This document shows, one piece after another, positions 1-13,316 of a stretch of DNA of 64,000 nt (position 1 is its first letter; each line of letters opens with the position of its first letter). Origin of the DNA: Spirodela intermedia (taxonomy: Eukaryota > Streptophyta > Magnoliopsida > Alismatales > Araceae). The stretch spans positions 1,894,759 to 1,958,758 of the forward strand of contig LR746266.1 of the NCBI GenBank assembly GCA_902729315.2. The letters run 5' to 3'. The notes under the pieces are model-generated. The model did no database searches and was not told where the DNA came from. It saw only the letters and a list, made by a program, of their open reading frames with translations. A program made the position numbers and the translations under genes.

Positions 1-1208
1 TATAATTGAATTACTTGTATTAGTTACTAATTTGCTTCTATCATTTTTTTTTCTGGTGAACTGGAAGTGTATTTCTGGAAGTTTTGCATGAACTAGAATT
101 CATTCTCAGTTTCTTGTTTGAACTTGAGCCAATGGTCACCTGTTAATATTTGTTGATACTTTGGTACTCCCTCATTTACATAATAAAGTTACAGCGCGCC
201 AACTAATAATATTGAATTTTGACTAAGGCAATGATAAATTGGGCAGTCTGATATTATCACTATGTAATCTTTTTCCTCTCCATCCTATAACTAGAGAATC
301 CAACACAAGAGGGATGATCTTCTTGCTTTCTTCTTTGTCTGTGTTGGCGATTTGAAGGGGATTTTTGTCCTGAAATTTCATTTTGAACTTATATTGAGAT
401 GAATGTCTGCTGAATTGATTTTTCGATCTATAACTTTTTTAGCCTTGGTATAATATTTTCGTTATGGACATCAAAAAATCTTTTTGTGGGGAATGCCAGT
501 CGATTAACAATATCTGAAGGGATATCTCATACGGATAATTGTTGGCGGTTCACCAAACGATAGCAACCCAGATAATGTACTTTCACAACAGCTGCATTCT
601 TCCCTGGAAAGAAAATGTGGACGATATTTGTACCTCTTTGAATTGATGGTGCACGTTCATTGACGTTTGCATTGTGGACTGCTTCAAAACGCTAGATGTA
701 TATCTGAATAGCCTGAGCCTTGGATGATTATTCAGAATATGAACGCTGGCCATCTTAAGATAAGGATCCAAATTACCGTATCTCGGTCCTAAGGAAGTTC
801 TTTTTACTTCTATCTTCATCTACTATCACTAAAGTAAAACATGAAATATGAATTGTGTACGACATATTTCATGTTTCAATGCCATTAACGTCCTATCATT
901 CGGAAATAGATAGTTTGTACGTCTGTCAGTATCTGGGCATGGTTGGAGAAAAGTTCTTTTCAATTTCATTTTCCTTCATTTTGGCTCATTTGCAAACATC
1001 ATAAGTTATTTTAAGTTTTTTTTCCATGCTGATGCCGATTTTTTGAATTTTAGCGCGGACAGTTTCTGACATACAGACTCTTAATATAGTTATTGGTGCT
1101 GAAAGTTTCCAACTCAATTACTGAGAATAATAAACTTCGACCTTGCTCATTTTTGATTTCCTTTAAAATTTATCTTGTAATGACGTTTTACAAAATGTTT
1201 CATTGCAG
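1..1208 (+). other. Intron of the ACX1-like gene, no exon seen
   Basis: The sequence up to the CAG acceptor at 1206-1208 has no stretch that matches the part of acyl-CoA oxidase expected just before the first visible exon. I read it as the 3' part of a long intron; the upstream exons are outside the window. A 78-codon open frame on the minus strand at 583-819 resembles nothing I know. Confidence 0.6.
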
Positions 1209-3308
1209 GATGCAATTGAGGAATGCCGCAAACTCTGTGGTGGTCATGGTTATTTGTGTAGCAGTGGGCTCCCTGAATTGTTTGCTGTCTATGTTCCAGC
1301 CTGTACGTATGAAGGTGATAATGTGGTCTTGCTCTTGCAGGTTTGTTCGTGAATCCACATCTTTTCTTGTTAACTTCTGGCAAAGCCTGAAAATAAATTT
1401 TCTGGGACAAAGGCATATTAAACAGTTAGTTGGGGTGCTTTTTCGCTGTTATTTTGTTTGATGTTCTTAGAAAATTGTTTTTCCTTATTTATATCACGTC
1501 CTGTAACCAGTTCGACTATTGTACACCAAATATGATCTTGTGAAGCTCTCTTGCTCGCTCTACAAGGTAGAAGGAATCTTCTGAGAGTCACTTTGTGGTT
1601 TTTTGTGATTAGATGGCACAATTATGAACAGCGTTCCGCTCTGAGAAATGTTTTGTTTAAAGTAGCAACTGTTCTCTAGTCAACATTCCCTATTCGAGGC
1701 AATATTGTCATCTAAAACTAAAGGGAGCACTTATCCACGAACGACTAAACATCATAGCTATGCAGTTGATATCTATTCAGTTTCGTCATCTTACAGAAGA
1801 ATGGGACTGGGATCCTAAATCTTTGTCTCGTATATCATACGCTGCTGGAGATTCGGGTAATGATGATGTGATTTTTGGGACTTGGAATAATAAACTTGGC
1901 CAGGATTACAATGCATATTGTTCTATTTTCACGATTTCCACTTTCCACATCATCATGCGCTATAAAGATGAATTATGAATTTGGCCTTCGTTGATGTCAC
2001 ACGTAGGTTGCAAGGTTTCTTGTCAAGACTGTTTCTCGACTGGCTGCTGGGAAAAAGCCAGTAGGGACAACAACGTACATGGGCAATGCAGAGCACTTGA
2101 TGCAGTGCAAATCAAGTGCTAGTTCACGTACTTTTCGTCTTAACCAGTGATGCAGTGTTCCTTAAGTGGCGATCAACACATTCATATACGTAGAATTCTT
2201 GGTTGTGTCTGCAGCTGAGGACTGGTTAAAGCCCTCTGTCGTGTTGGAAGCATTTGAAGCTAGAGCTTTTAGGTTGGCTGTTGCTTGTGCTCGAGATATC
2301 AGCAAGTTCTCTACCCCAGAAGCAGGTATTGCACCTGTTGTTGCATTAGAGCATGCGGCGCTTCTTCTTCTCTTTTGATTGGCTTTCAGATTGGGAAAGG
2401 CGCTGGATTTTATATTATTGCAAGCGTAACTATGCGCTTATCCATGCTATAGATATATGCGTCACTTGCTCATTTTTACGGCTATAACTGACATTACAGC
2501 TTTACTCTTAGGCTTTGCTGAATTATCTATTGATCTGGTGGAGGCAGCAATAGCTCACTGCGAAGTGATTGTGGTTTCCAGGTAAGTAGTGGTGCTTTTG
2601 GGGTAATTCTATCATTAGTCTTTTGGGAATTTCTGGCCACGTTTTAATGAGTTGCACCACTGAATAAAAACCCTTCTTTTAGTCTCATCTATGGTTGTGA
2701 GGATCAGATGAAGCACAAGGCCCTCCTTTTTGCCCACTGTCCTCCCTTTAAGACAGCCAATAAATTTCGACCGTTTTTCAATTTTTTTCTGGCGTATTGT
2801 CGTGTGCTGAGTCTGGTGATGTGGATCTTTCAGGTTCATCGAGAAGGTTCAGCAGGACATTCCGGGGGATGGAGTGAAAGAGCAGCTTCAGATCCTTTGC
2901 TTCATCTATGCACTTCATCTGATTCACAAGCACAGCGGCGAGTTCCTGTCCACCGGATGCATCACACCTGAGCAAGCCACCCTGGCCAATGAGCAGCTCA
3001 GGACCCTTTATGGCCAGGTGGGTCTTCCGGTTTTTCAGGTGCTTAGTAGATAAAAAAAAACGTACCAATGCTGACCCGTGGCTCCGGTTTCATGGCAGGT
3101 TCGTCCAAATGCAGTCTCCCTTGTTGATGCTTTCAACTACACTGACCATTATCTGGGTTCTGCTCTCGGTCGTTATGATGGGAATGTGTACGCGACTCTA
3201 TATGCCCAAGCTTTGAGAGATCCCCTCAATGACACGGTGGTACCTGATGGATACGAGGAGTTCATTCGACCAGTTCTGAAGCAAACTATGAGGCTTTCAA
3301 GGTTGTAG
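1209..3308 (+). CDS. ACX1: Peroxisomal acyl-CoA oxidase, ACX1 type, last six exons (5' part outside window)
   Basis: Acyl-CoA oxidase carries out the FAD-dependent first step of peroxisomal beta-oxidation, oxidising acyl-CoA to trans-2-enoyl-CoA and producing H2O2; ACX1-type enzymes also serve jasmonate synthesis. The exons are 1209-1340, 2007-2127, 2215-2325, 2512-2581, 2834-3017 and 3099-3308, all with GT-AG borders and matching phases, giving 275 residues (the family is about 660). The first exon holds GGHGYLCSSGLPELF and TYEGDN; the Glu of TYEGDN (codon 1311-1313) aligns with the catalytic base known in this family. The later exons hold PEDWL, LVEAAIAHC, LVDAFNYTDHYLGS and DPLNDTVVPDGY in the family order. 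The protein ends SRL, a PTS1 peroxisome-targeting signal. No frame breaks are seen, so the gene looks intact. ACX1 as opposed to a close paralogue is my judgement from sequence memory. Confidence 0.93.
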
Positions 3309-3650
3309 GAAGAGCATTATATCGAAAATATATCTTTCTCTCTAGGTTACAGCATTAAATGAAGGGACTCATTCTGCTTTGGATTTCCCTTGTTATTCTA
3401 TCACTTGTTAGAGAGAAACCTGGAGTAACGGGCAGCTTTGGTCTGTACTTTTGTTTAATAATTGATGTTATGGATTTCATGAAAGGCTAGTTTCCGATGG
3501 AAATTATGGTCTTGGCTTTGCTATGCTAGAACAAAGTAGTGCATATCGCATTTATGGATAATCTAGTGCGCCAAAAATAACATAAAATAATATGAAATTT
3601 CAGAATACTAATGTTATTAGATATATATGTTGACATTAGTAAGCTTAGTC

Positions 3651-3944
3651 ATGCTTTTGTTGGTTCAAGGAGTCTTGAGTATTTTCTTGATGACAAAGAG
3701 TAAATTACTAATGTTTGGATGGTAATTTTGTGTTAACTTCAAAGTGAGAATTACTATCAATTAAATTGGGTGAAGTTTACTAAGGACAAAATAGTTAATC
3801 ATGCTTTTGTTGGTTTAAGGAGCCTTGAGTATTTTCCTGATGACAAAGGGCAATATACTAATGTTTGGATGATAATTTTATGTTACACTCAAGTGAGAAT
3901 TACTATTAAGTAAATCAGGTAAATTTTGCTAAGGGCAAAATAAT
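3651..3944. repeat. Two-copy tandem repeat, about 150-bp unit
   Basis: Copy 1 begins at 3651 and copy 2 at 3801, both with ATGCTTTTGTTGGTT. The whole unit recurs, including the shared words CTTGAGTATTTTC, ATGACAAAG and GTGAGAATTACTAT. The copies differ at scattered positions and by small indels, so the duplication is not recent. Confidence 0.85.
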
Positions 3945-6264
3945 CTACATATTCATACTCCATATAATTATTTTTAAGTATAAGTCAAGCTTATGATCCA
4001 TTCAATTTAATCATTTTTTGTGATCATTTTCACATGTCAGGGGATATGTCGCAGTTTGATAGAGATCTTCCAATATGTGTTCAATTGTTCTGAGATGTCT
4101 CACACGAGTGAGATATCTAGAACATAAACTTCTTTTACTCTAGTGATTTAAATTGTCTTTAGTTAGGTAGACATAGGATAACACATTTCCCTCTCATTGG
4201 TTTTATATTCAATAATAGATAAGTTGATACATGGATAGATATATTTCTTTTTATTCTAGCTTGTTTGACATATGGGTCAATACACTTTGTCTCTCAATTT
4301 TTGTTTCTAAAATCTTTTTTCTTTCATGCTCAAGAAGAATTTTTAGTATTAGGGATCTCTTTAATTACTCTTTTTAATACATAGTGCCTAATGAGATTAG
4401 ATCTAATGGTTTAGATCTTCATCTAAACATTAGTACAAGAATAACATATTTATGAATAATTGCTTTTTACCTTTCCATGATTATTTGTTAACATCAAAAT
4501 ATTTAAATAAAAATTTACACAAGAATTACTCACGAATGGAAGTCTTTCCCTCAAAATTATTTGCATATAATTCTTATCAAAAGGAAAAATATTAATAAAT
4601 AAAAATATATTAAATTCACCTATGATCAAGAACAGCCGTCTATCTATTCATAGGGAACATGGCACAATGATTTTCACGCATACCATGATTGTTTGAAAAA
4701 AACAAGTAACACAATGTATGACAGAAGATTCAAAAGAGAGAAGGGTGAAAGCTTTTTAACACATTGCCCATAACCATAGGCAAGCATTCATAAAGATTGA
4801 AATTATAGGCTACAAAGATGAGAACACGTCAAGGTCGTTTTTGGCAGCTAACATGTTTCTTAGGTCATTTTGATTTTAGTTTTGAATATAGTTTGATTTC
4901 TTGAGTATCCCAATATATTTTTCAATCTATTTAAGAGGCATCACATTGTAAGACGTATCAGATATTACTAGTTTTCTCTCACTTTGAGATATTTCTGAGT
5001 ACTTGTAAATTCAAACAACCCACATAGATTCAAGGGACATTATTCTAATCATTGTTCATTTAATAAAGCGTTGTGAATTCAAGGACATAGTTATGATCTT
5101 TGTAGATTCCAAGATCACCCTAATCAATCTTTGTAGATTTAATATTTTGACATTCTAGGTCTTGTGCTGTTAATAAGTGGTTATTTTTACAATCCGAACC
5201 TTCAGATTTGTGTCTTGTAGATTCAGGGCTTAAATATCGTATTCTCAACATCTTCTGCAGTCTAACAACTCCATAGATGAATGCAAGGCAATGATGAGCT
5301 TTTTTTAAGCTCGGCTGTAATTCATTTTGTGCACATGAATACTAAGTAATAGTTGAGTAGTAGCATGTACATGTTTATCTTTGTAAATTATTTATTTACA
5401 TATAACCATTATCAAGTTCATTTAGATGATGGGTAAAATGATTTATTGGGTCTAAAATGGTATCATCATGTAGCCGAAAAAAAAAACAAAAAAAATGAAA
5501 TGATAGTTAATTCATGAAATTTATTCAAATAAAGTAAAATTCCAAAAATACCAGGTCCATACTAGAATTGATAATTAAAGTTTTAATACTGGCTACAACA
5601 TCCTGAATTTACTTCATAGTTTCAATGTCCTCTTCAGTGTATTTTACTGACCATTCATGACTTCATTTATCATTCTCTATGGAAAATATTATATGGTTAA
5701 TCATATTACATCTTATAGCTGATTTTCGCTCTCCAAGTCATTTCTTCCATCTTTATATAATTATTGGGTTATCCTCTTTGCCAAATTGCTATTTTTTAGT
5801 CATTGCCTTCTTAGTGGATCTAGAGGAAACCATGCGCTCACTCCCTTAGATAATTCCACTACAAGGGGATGAATTTTTGCCATCTACCATCTTAAGGCTA
5901 ATTAACCACTTAAATATTTTAGTTTTTCTAGGGCTAAAATATTGATACAAACAGTATTTTAGTCTTTCTAAGTGACCATATATGACTTCAACTTTAATTT
6001 TGAGAGTTGTTTTCTATGTAATAATGAATTCCTCAATACATCTTTGTAGACGAGGGAGGTGACACATGCAAGTAAGTGTATGACTTCAAATCCTACTTTG
6101 TGAATTCATATCCTAGTTAAGGAACACAACGTGCATAGGATGAGTGGAAGTAGAGTCAACACAGGAGACTGAAAAACCATGAACTAACGCTTAATAATGC
6201 CCTTTTGTTATAAAATGTTCTTCTATTTTATAAGAAAACGACCTCAAAAGTTGCAGCTGCCAAA

Positions 6265-6265
6265 A

Positions 6266-6304
<39 letters not shown>
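6265..6304. repeat. ATG trinucleotide microsatellite
   Basis: About 13 uninterrupted ATG units. They create a poly-methionine open frame that is not a credible gene. Confidence 0.95.
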
Positions 6305-6480
6305 CCTCATGGTGTGAGAAAAGGTGATGTTCAAATCGTATGTTTTCTTCTGTCGGTGGATACTTATTTCATTTTAGCCAATTTTTTGTACTCCGCTGAT
6401 TGGACCTTCTTTGGAGGCAACTCGTGCTCACCGCAACACGCTCGTCCAAGATTTCCTCCTCTTCTTCCTCGGGATTTTCA

Positions 6481-6548
6481 GTTGGGCCCGGCCCAACTAC
6501 ACCTCATCGGCGTACATTAGGCTGGGCCGCCAAAACAGGGCCTGGGCC
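6481..6548 (+). promoter_or_regulatory. Cluster of TGGGCC site II motifs, CRIPT promoter
   Basis: Four TGGGCC/GGCCCA motifs lie within 68 bases (6483-6488, 6490-6495, 6523-6528, 6543-6548), 125-190 bases before the CRIPT start codon. The first two form a perfect inverted repeat, GTTGGGCCCGGCCCAAC, with 8-base arms and one central base. In plants TGGGCY site II motifs bind TCP factors in promoters of growth-related housekeeping genes; their role here is inferred. Confidence 0.6.
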
Positions 6549-6672
6549 ATTCAGTTGGTCGGAGAAAAGTGTCCGGAAGGCCCTCCTAGTTGTAACCCTT
6601 CTATGTAGATCCAGCCACTAGTCCCTGTTCGCATCTCTCTCTCTCTCTCGGAGGTCGGAGGTCGCCCGTGCG

Positions 6673-9600
6673 ATGGTGTGCGAGAAGTGTACGCTGCGTT
6701 CTTCTGTTGACGCTATGTTTTCTCTTGATCTTGCATTCCACTCCGAGTTTCTCATTCGTCTTCCCTTTTCTCTCCGTCGGGTTTCAGGCGAGAAAAAATT
6801 GTCGAAGGTGATCGTTCCCGACAAGTGGAAAGAGGGTGCCAGCAACACCACTGAGAGCGGCGGCCGCAAGATCAACGAGAATAAGCTCCTTTCCAAGAAG
6901 AACAGGTCCGTTCCTCGTCTCCTCGCCTTCCCGAGTTTTCATCGTATTTACTTTTCCTCTGGCGTTCTGAAACCTGGTAGTGATCGCTAGGGGTGGTCTC
7001 TCCCCTATTTGTGTGAAGACTTAATTAGTTGTGATTTGGCAGTCGTCGTCAGATTTTAGGTTATCTTAGTCCTGTACCCATGAGCTCAGGCTATGGTACC
7101 GAGACTTGCTGGACGTAAATCGTGCACGTAACCGAGTAATGTTGCTCAAGAGAGGGGAATGTCAGTTTCCTCTCTTGGATCACAACTGTTTTCTGAAAGT
7201 GGTTATCATTATGCATCCATAGTTTTAGAACCGAAGGATCAAGACTAGATCATTTTACAGATTCTTATTGCACCTTTCTGACAACATAGAACAGGAATAT
7301 TTCTTCCGTGATCTGGGGAAATTAAATTTTCATCAAAGGAAATCATGTCTCCTATTGGGGAAAAGATTTTTATAATAAATTTCATTCAAACCATTTATAA
7401 AAATCAGCGAACGGTGTTCAGAGGGAGGAGAAAGACTGAAGAGTTAGAGCGTTATCTAATAAGATGCTAGACTGTAGGTTGTCTATGGAGTCCAATTAGA
7501 TATCCATGACACAAGAAGTGCAGCGTCTCCACTTTTTTATGTTATGAATGGCACGGGCAAATTTTTTCTTCTCCTTGAAAAATAGGGAAGATCAGAGAAG
7601 TAGACACCTGATGTAGACATTTGTGGTAGGAAGAAGCAGTCCTAATTACAGAGGAAAACAAGCAATAAGATCGAATCAAAAGAGGGTGCACATAGATCCA
7701 TATTGGTTCACCATCAATGCAGAATCAAAAGAGGGCTACGCTCACTTGCTGCTGCAGAATCACATGGAAGAGTTCTTTTATCCCCTTTCCTGATGGCTGT
7801 CCTATTGATGCCCTTTTATTACATGAAATTAGAGGAAACCCTTAACATAAAAGAATGCCTTAAGTACGTTTTTATATGGCTGATACGCATGCTTACGGTT
7901 TATCAAGGCAGATAACAATCAGAAGTTATCGTAAAATCTTCTCTTGTTGTATTTCAGTGTGTATAGACCAAAGCATTGCTAGCTATGGGGATTTGTGGAG
8001 TGGTAAAGCAATAAATTGGTCGGATATTGACTATGTCATTCTGAAAAGAACTTTATTCCTGAGTAGTCGAATTACTCCATTCCGGGTCCGTTATTCCAAG
8101 GCTATTAGTCGAATTATGCACAAGGAAATTGCTTGATTCCTGAGCTATGTCACAAGGTAGAACTGCATCTTTGTCTGGCTTGTGAAGAATTTTTTTCCTG
8201 GCATTTTCAGGAAGTCTCTTTCTAGCTATCTTCCAAAAGAAGCTGACAGTTTTGAGTAGATTATTTTTAACCAAATCGTATTTTTGGTAGATATGGAAAC
8301 CCTTGTGACATAAAATCCTGAGGGTTTCACTGGAAAACGACCTTGCCTTCACGTGAAAACGACCTTTCATGTCTGGATTCAGGTTCGATATTAGTACTGT
8401 TGTCTTGAATTGTATCATTTTGAGGTGTGAGCTGGTGTGATGAACCTACAATTTGAGGTTGGCTAAGAGTCAATATTTCGTTGAAGAAATGGTATCACCC
8501 AGTGCTAATTGTTTGACATTACTCAATGCTGAAGAATTTTTAGCCGAGAAGACCTGATCTCTTAGCTTCCTCGCTGAATTTCATTGCTAAGCCGGGGAAA
8601 AAGAAGTTTAGGTTGCCAGTAGTGTAGCTAATAGCTAGGTAATATCTCTCGACTATCTCCAGTAGTTTTATAATAAGAAAAGAGGAAGTTTAGGTTTAAA
8701 AGCTTGGTGCCATCTGCATAATAATACCTAGTTTTTTTATTTTTTTAATTTAGTTCTAGTCAGTGCACCAGTAGAGTTAACGGACCTGATATTTTATTTA
8801 CCTGATTTACAGCGTGATAAAGTTCCCTATAATGCCTCTGTGATTCGTTTTTTCTCCGATTAGTCATGTTTTACTGATCTTTGATGTCAGGAACATGTTT
8901 ATTACGGCTGTGTACATCTTTCATGGCTTGACTGAGAATTACCAAGCATTTGGGTCTTTTATTTATATTATGCTTTAGCTTTCTTTTTAAATATGAAAGC
9001 ACTGCATTTTCCCCCCGTTGAAGTGTGTGTCTGTTTCTCTGATTCGTAACATCTAGGCATTCTTTAATTGCTTTGAAGACTTGGGGATTATAAAAATGGG
9101 TTATGTTGCAGATGGACCCCCTACGGAAGCACCAAGTGCATAATTTGTAAGCAGCAAGTCCATCAGAATGCAAAATACTGTCATACCTGTGCCTACTCCA
9201 AAGGTATGATGTCTTGTGCTGCCTCCCCCTAATTGGATCGTTCCTCTCTCCTTAGTGTACCTAACACACTACCGGTGGGTGGGGAGGTGTTGTCCAAATA
9301 TCAGCCTCATCTGTTTTCTGGGCACTTGGCGGGAAGGTTCCACGAAGATCGTCTGTGTTATTTTGCCCTCCGAAGTAGTTGCCGGGATTGGACCAATATG
9401 CTCCTAGCTTCTCTACTTGATGAGCCTGAGCCTCCTTGTTGAAAGATCTGTCAGCAAAACTGGCTCTGAAAGTGAGTGAGGAAAAGAATGGCTTGGGCTG
9501 ACCAGAAATGTGCGATCGTTATTTATAGCTCTCTGTCATGAGAGATGTCATTAGCCTCTGGCGATTGGAGGCTGCCTTGTTGTTTAGAAAAAAAAGTAAA

Positions 9601-9712
9601 AAATGATCTAGATTCGGACTCTGACGCCTGCACCTTTTTGTGTGCAGGAGTCTGTGCCATGTGCGGGAAGCAGGTCCTCGACACAAAGTTGTACAAGCAG
9701 AGCAACGTATGA
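6673..9712 (+). CDS. CRIPT: CRIPT-like cysteine-rich zinc-binding protein, four exons
   Basis: CRIPT is a small conserved eukaryotic protein with zinc-binding CxxC pairs; in animals it binds PDZ domains, and it has also been linked to the minor spliceosome. The exons are 6673-6688, 6788-6905, 9112-9203 and 9648-9712, all GT-AG with phases 1, 0 and 1 joining exactly, giving 96 residues (the family is about 100). The first exon is only 16 bp. The protein starts MVCEKCEKKL and has four CxxC pairs (CEKC, CIIC, CHTC, CAMC). It also carries the family words NTTESGGRK, NENKLLSKK, TPYG and VLDTKLYKQ. It ends SNV where animal homologues have a PDZ ligand ending TSV. The second intron is 2.2 kb, long for so small a gene. 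A site II motif cluster lies upstream. Confidence 0.95.
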
Positions 9713-12700
9713 AAGAGCTGGTGAAGCCTTTGCTTCGGTCCTGTGGAAAAGAAAGGTGAGGAAGCACTTGTATGATTAATCGTGTAAACGAAGCTCATAG
9801 ACTAATCGCCTTCTTGTAACGTGTTCCATCCTCATCTCCTGGGCTAGTAGCATGGTCGATTTGTAGAGCAGCGGCTTGATCATAGTCACTTATTCCTCCT
9901 TACGCCAATAAAAATCTCCTCCTTATTTAGAAGATGCCTCCTCGTCTCTACGAATCCTCATGTATCAAACTAAAGACGACCCATGATCTACGTGTGCTCG
10001 TAGATCTTCCATCTTACTAATGCACATGCTATTAAAGATGAGGGACATCACAGTGGCTAAAAGATGACTATTGTGTCATATTCTGTACTAAATAAACTCT
10101 ATGGAGGCCCAAAGTTATGATTTAAATTGTGACACCCCTCCCTTTACCGCGAATAGAATGCCCATAAATGATGAATTATAATTTATGATATTAAACGGAA
10201 AACATTATGACCTCAAAAAATAGTGGTGAGGACCAAAAATTATTTTCCAATGACCGAAGTTATATAATTATTGTTTATAATGAGATGCCTCCAATACTTG
10301 TGTTTCTTGAGGACTAAAATTATTTTCCAATAGACGGTGAACAGACAAAAAACCATTTAACAAAATCTAAAACAAAAGAACCAAAAAGTCTATCTGCCGA
10401 ACGAGATGCCTGCGGCGGATAGAAAGAAAGATGCTCTAATGTAAAAGTACACTATTAATCTCCAGAGTACCGGAAGGCTTGATTCTAAAAATGAGAACGA
10501 TCCTATAGAACAAAACCCAGCCTTATGATTTTAGACTTACAGGGACTTTATTGATGAAAACAACACCATGCAGAGAGTCAGTAAACTTATATCTGTAAAT
10601 ACCGAAAATGATATTAAATTTATTGAATGAAAAATTTAGGCAACAAATAGAGTTCCGATACATCTCATTGAGATGTTTGTCTCGAGAATTTTCCAGCATA
10701 GTGGTGTATTGTATAGACGGTCATTTTATAATAGAAGCTGAAATTTATGAGATTGGTGCTCCATTGGCAAGATCATACAGTCAACGTGTAGACCCATATA
10801 AAATCGTATAGTGGCCCTGTAGTCTTATCTCATTTAGATTGATATATACATATATGTATGCACATGAATATGCACCATACTGAATTTGGATTTAAAAAAT
10901 TCCATTTGATGGCCCAGTATATAGTCTACACAACTAACTGTACAAATATTAAACAACAGGGAACTACTGAAGAGGCGGTTGATTGGCCATACTGCACCAA
11001 GCTTCGGTTTTTTCCTCTTAGAATCAGTGTAACATAGTGCTTCAGAGAAAAACACGTCGCGAGATACTCATTGTTAGCGGAACCAAGGATTCTGGTGTAC
11101 AGATCCGGATAAATCCCACGTTAAAAAAACAACGTACAGATGTGGAAGATGGGTAGAACAGCAGTCAAAATGAAAAAATCATCACTGTCGTCAATAAGTA
11201 TGGTTAGTACTCCACCCTGCCACAAAAGATTTCTTTGGATTCAAAATCCTGTTTTAGGTCTTATTCAATATTGACAAAATGATTGTTTGGAAAAGAAAAC
11301 ACCGTCATTTGAAGTTTTCTTCAGCATATTTATTGCTGATTCAACGCTTACTCTGAATCCTCGTCACTTTGCCTCCATTACACTATCTTACGCCTACATG
11401 AGGAATGGATCGTCAGCTCATGGGAAATGAGCAACCTACTGTCATTTTCCTATTATCCTTACTCTGCCATACCAGAAGTAACCAAATTCCACGTTACCCA
11501 ATGATAGCAAAGAATTAAAAATGGAGATCAGGTGTTACACTCTATCTATCTCTACTAATCCTCAGAAAAGTTATTCTAGCTGTCAAAAGGTTTCAGGTAA
11601 AATGGATCTCACCCAATTTGATCTTATTTTTGTGCCAAACCGGCCAGCACTATCAGCTAATTATCATGCTACCTGTAATGTGGTTTCGCACGTGCATGAC
11701 TGCAAGGAAATCCCGTTTTATAACAGCTTTATGGTGGACTATTCTGTTTATAAAGGTCAAAATTAGATCGGTCGGCCAAACTGGCTGGGTGGGTCAAACT
11801 AAAATTAACACTCAGTTAATAACGAAATAAACTTATATCTTTAACCATCACTAAATCACAAAAGAACAAAAAACATGTCCAAACTCAATAATGGGCGAGG
11901 TCATCAAAAGCTCGTTGCCAAGGCAGAAAAGATATTAGGAAGAGGGAGCTGCCAGGGAAAGGTTCACTTTTTCTTCCCCTTTCCCCTGGACGCTGCTTAC
12001 AGGTCCATGGCAAGCTATGCCTTCTCTATTATTCCTCTCATACCAAGCAATGATCTTGCTAGAAATCTAATGACCCAGGCCATAACAGTCAGTATTTTGC
12101 CAATCCTACAGTGTTTCTCTTTTACTGCCGGCTCCCACGATGATTAGATATCTCGAGTGATACAAGCTCAGAAAAAAAGCTAGTTATATCTCTTTATGGG
12201 CTTAACAGAGAAACGCCTGATTCTCACAAAAGTGGAATTCATTGTGAGGGGGATAGGGAAATGATCAACTGATTCAGAAAATGTATTATATGTACGAATG
12301 CACATTCTTTCTGGTGGCGTATTAATGAATATGCAGCGATGCACATAGTTCAATCACGTGATTTATGCAATCAATATATGCATATATATTAAAGAAATAT
12401 TGATTCTGTAACCGATATATTTTTAATACCATCACAATATCAACGAAATAGCCGATATATTTACTTCAGTATCTCTTAAGGGATTCAACAATCACTTCAC
12501 AGTACTTAAGTTTAGGGATTTCAAAGAATAATGGATCAGGGAGAATAAAAAAATCATATTAGAACCCTTTCTAGATAATACCCAAGGAAAAACACAGATA
12601 ATGTTTTCTCTTAAATTTTGCTGGCACTTCAGAATTTCAAGTACTATTAATAATGAAATTGAAGAAATGGATTTGTTCGATCAAAACTAATAGATGATGT

Positions 12701-13271
12701 CCCGAATAAAGTTCAGTCATCCTTACAGTCCCCAATAGATTTCCAGTTTGAAAAACCAAAGTGATGTGTTGAATAAGTCATCCATATGTATCGATCCATC
12801 TGGTACTGAATACTATTAGGTACCAGAACCTCTGAATATCAAGTCCGACTATCCGATCAATATTGGCACTTTCATGTTTGCCTAGATAAGACAACGAACA
12901 ACTAACCATTTCAAATAAACTCAAATGATTAATTTGGTAAACAGATAAAGTTTAAAGTTCGACCATCTAAAAGCCATTTATTCCTAAATTTCTGCTGCAA
13001 ATGTCATCGTTAGCTTTAAAAATGCCGTCCAAGCAGTAGTTGTGCACACGAAATTTGGAGAGTTTAATTTATTTTAAAGGAAAACTACGCCTCAAGTACC
13101 ACCTAAATAACATCCTCAAAAAGAAAACATTCAAGGCTTAACACCATTGAAATAATATAATTCATGCACACCTTAAAACAATATACTCAATAGATAAGAG
13201 ACAGATAAAATTATAAAAAAATAAAATTACAAAGATTCCAAAGGAAAGTTTGCCCCAGACATTAATAAGAC
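9713..13271. other. 3' flank of CRIPT and AT-rich intergenic DNA
   Basis: The 3' UTR is probably within the first 200 bases. I checked both strands up to 13.3 kb and found only short open frames without recognisable domains or consistent splice partners. No transposon ends were seen. Unrecognised exons cannot be excluded around 11.4-12.2 kb, where composition is less AT-rich. Confidence 0.5.
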
Positions 13272-13316
13272 CTGCCGTCGTGCAATCTTCCTAAGAAAAG
13301 TCTCTCGCTGCTCCAA
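13272..13316 (-). other. Candidate 45-bp exon, unidentified
   Basis: On the minus strand a CTGCAG acceptor is followed by 15 open codons reading LEQRETFLRKIARRQ, then a weak GTCTTA donor. The charged, helix-like composition differs from the AT-rich surroundings. No neighbouring exon joins it with certainty. It could be chance. Confidence 0.2.

Larger units (their letters stand above)
3309..6400. other. 3' flank of ACX1-like gene and AT-rich intergenic DNA
   Basis: The first 150-200 bases are probably 3' UTR. The rest is AT-rich with no convincing exon on either strand. It contains a tandem duplication (3651-3944) and an ATG microsatellite (6265-6304), listed separately. Confidence 0.6.

Noticed and set aside
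583-819. 78-codon minus-strand frame in the ACX1 intron
   Set aside because: It is not similar to any family I know and has no adjoining exons.
6197-6520. Open frame with a poly-methionine run
   Set aside because: It is produced by the ATG microsatellite at 6265-6304 and has no splice or domain support.
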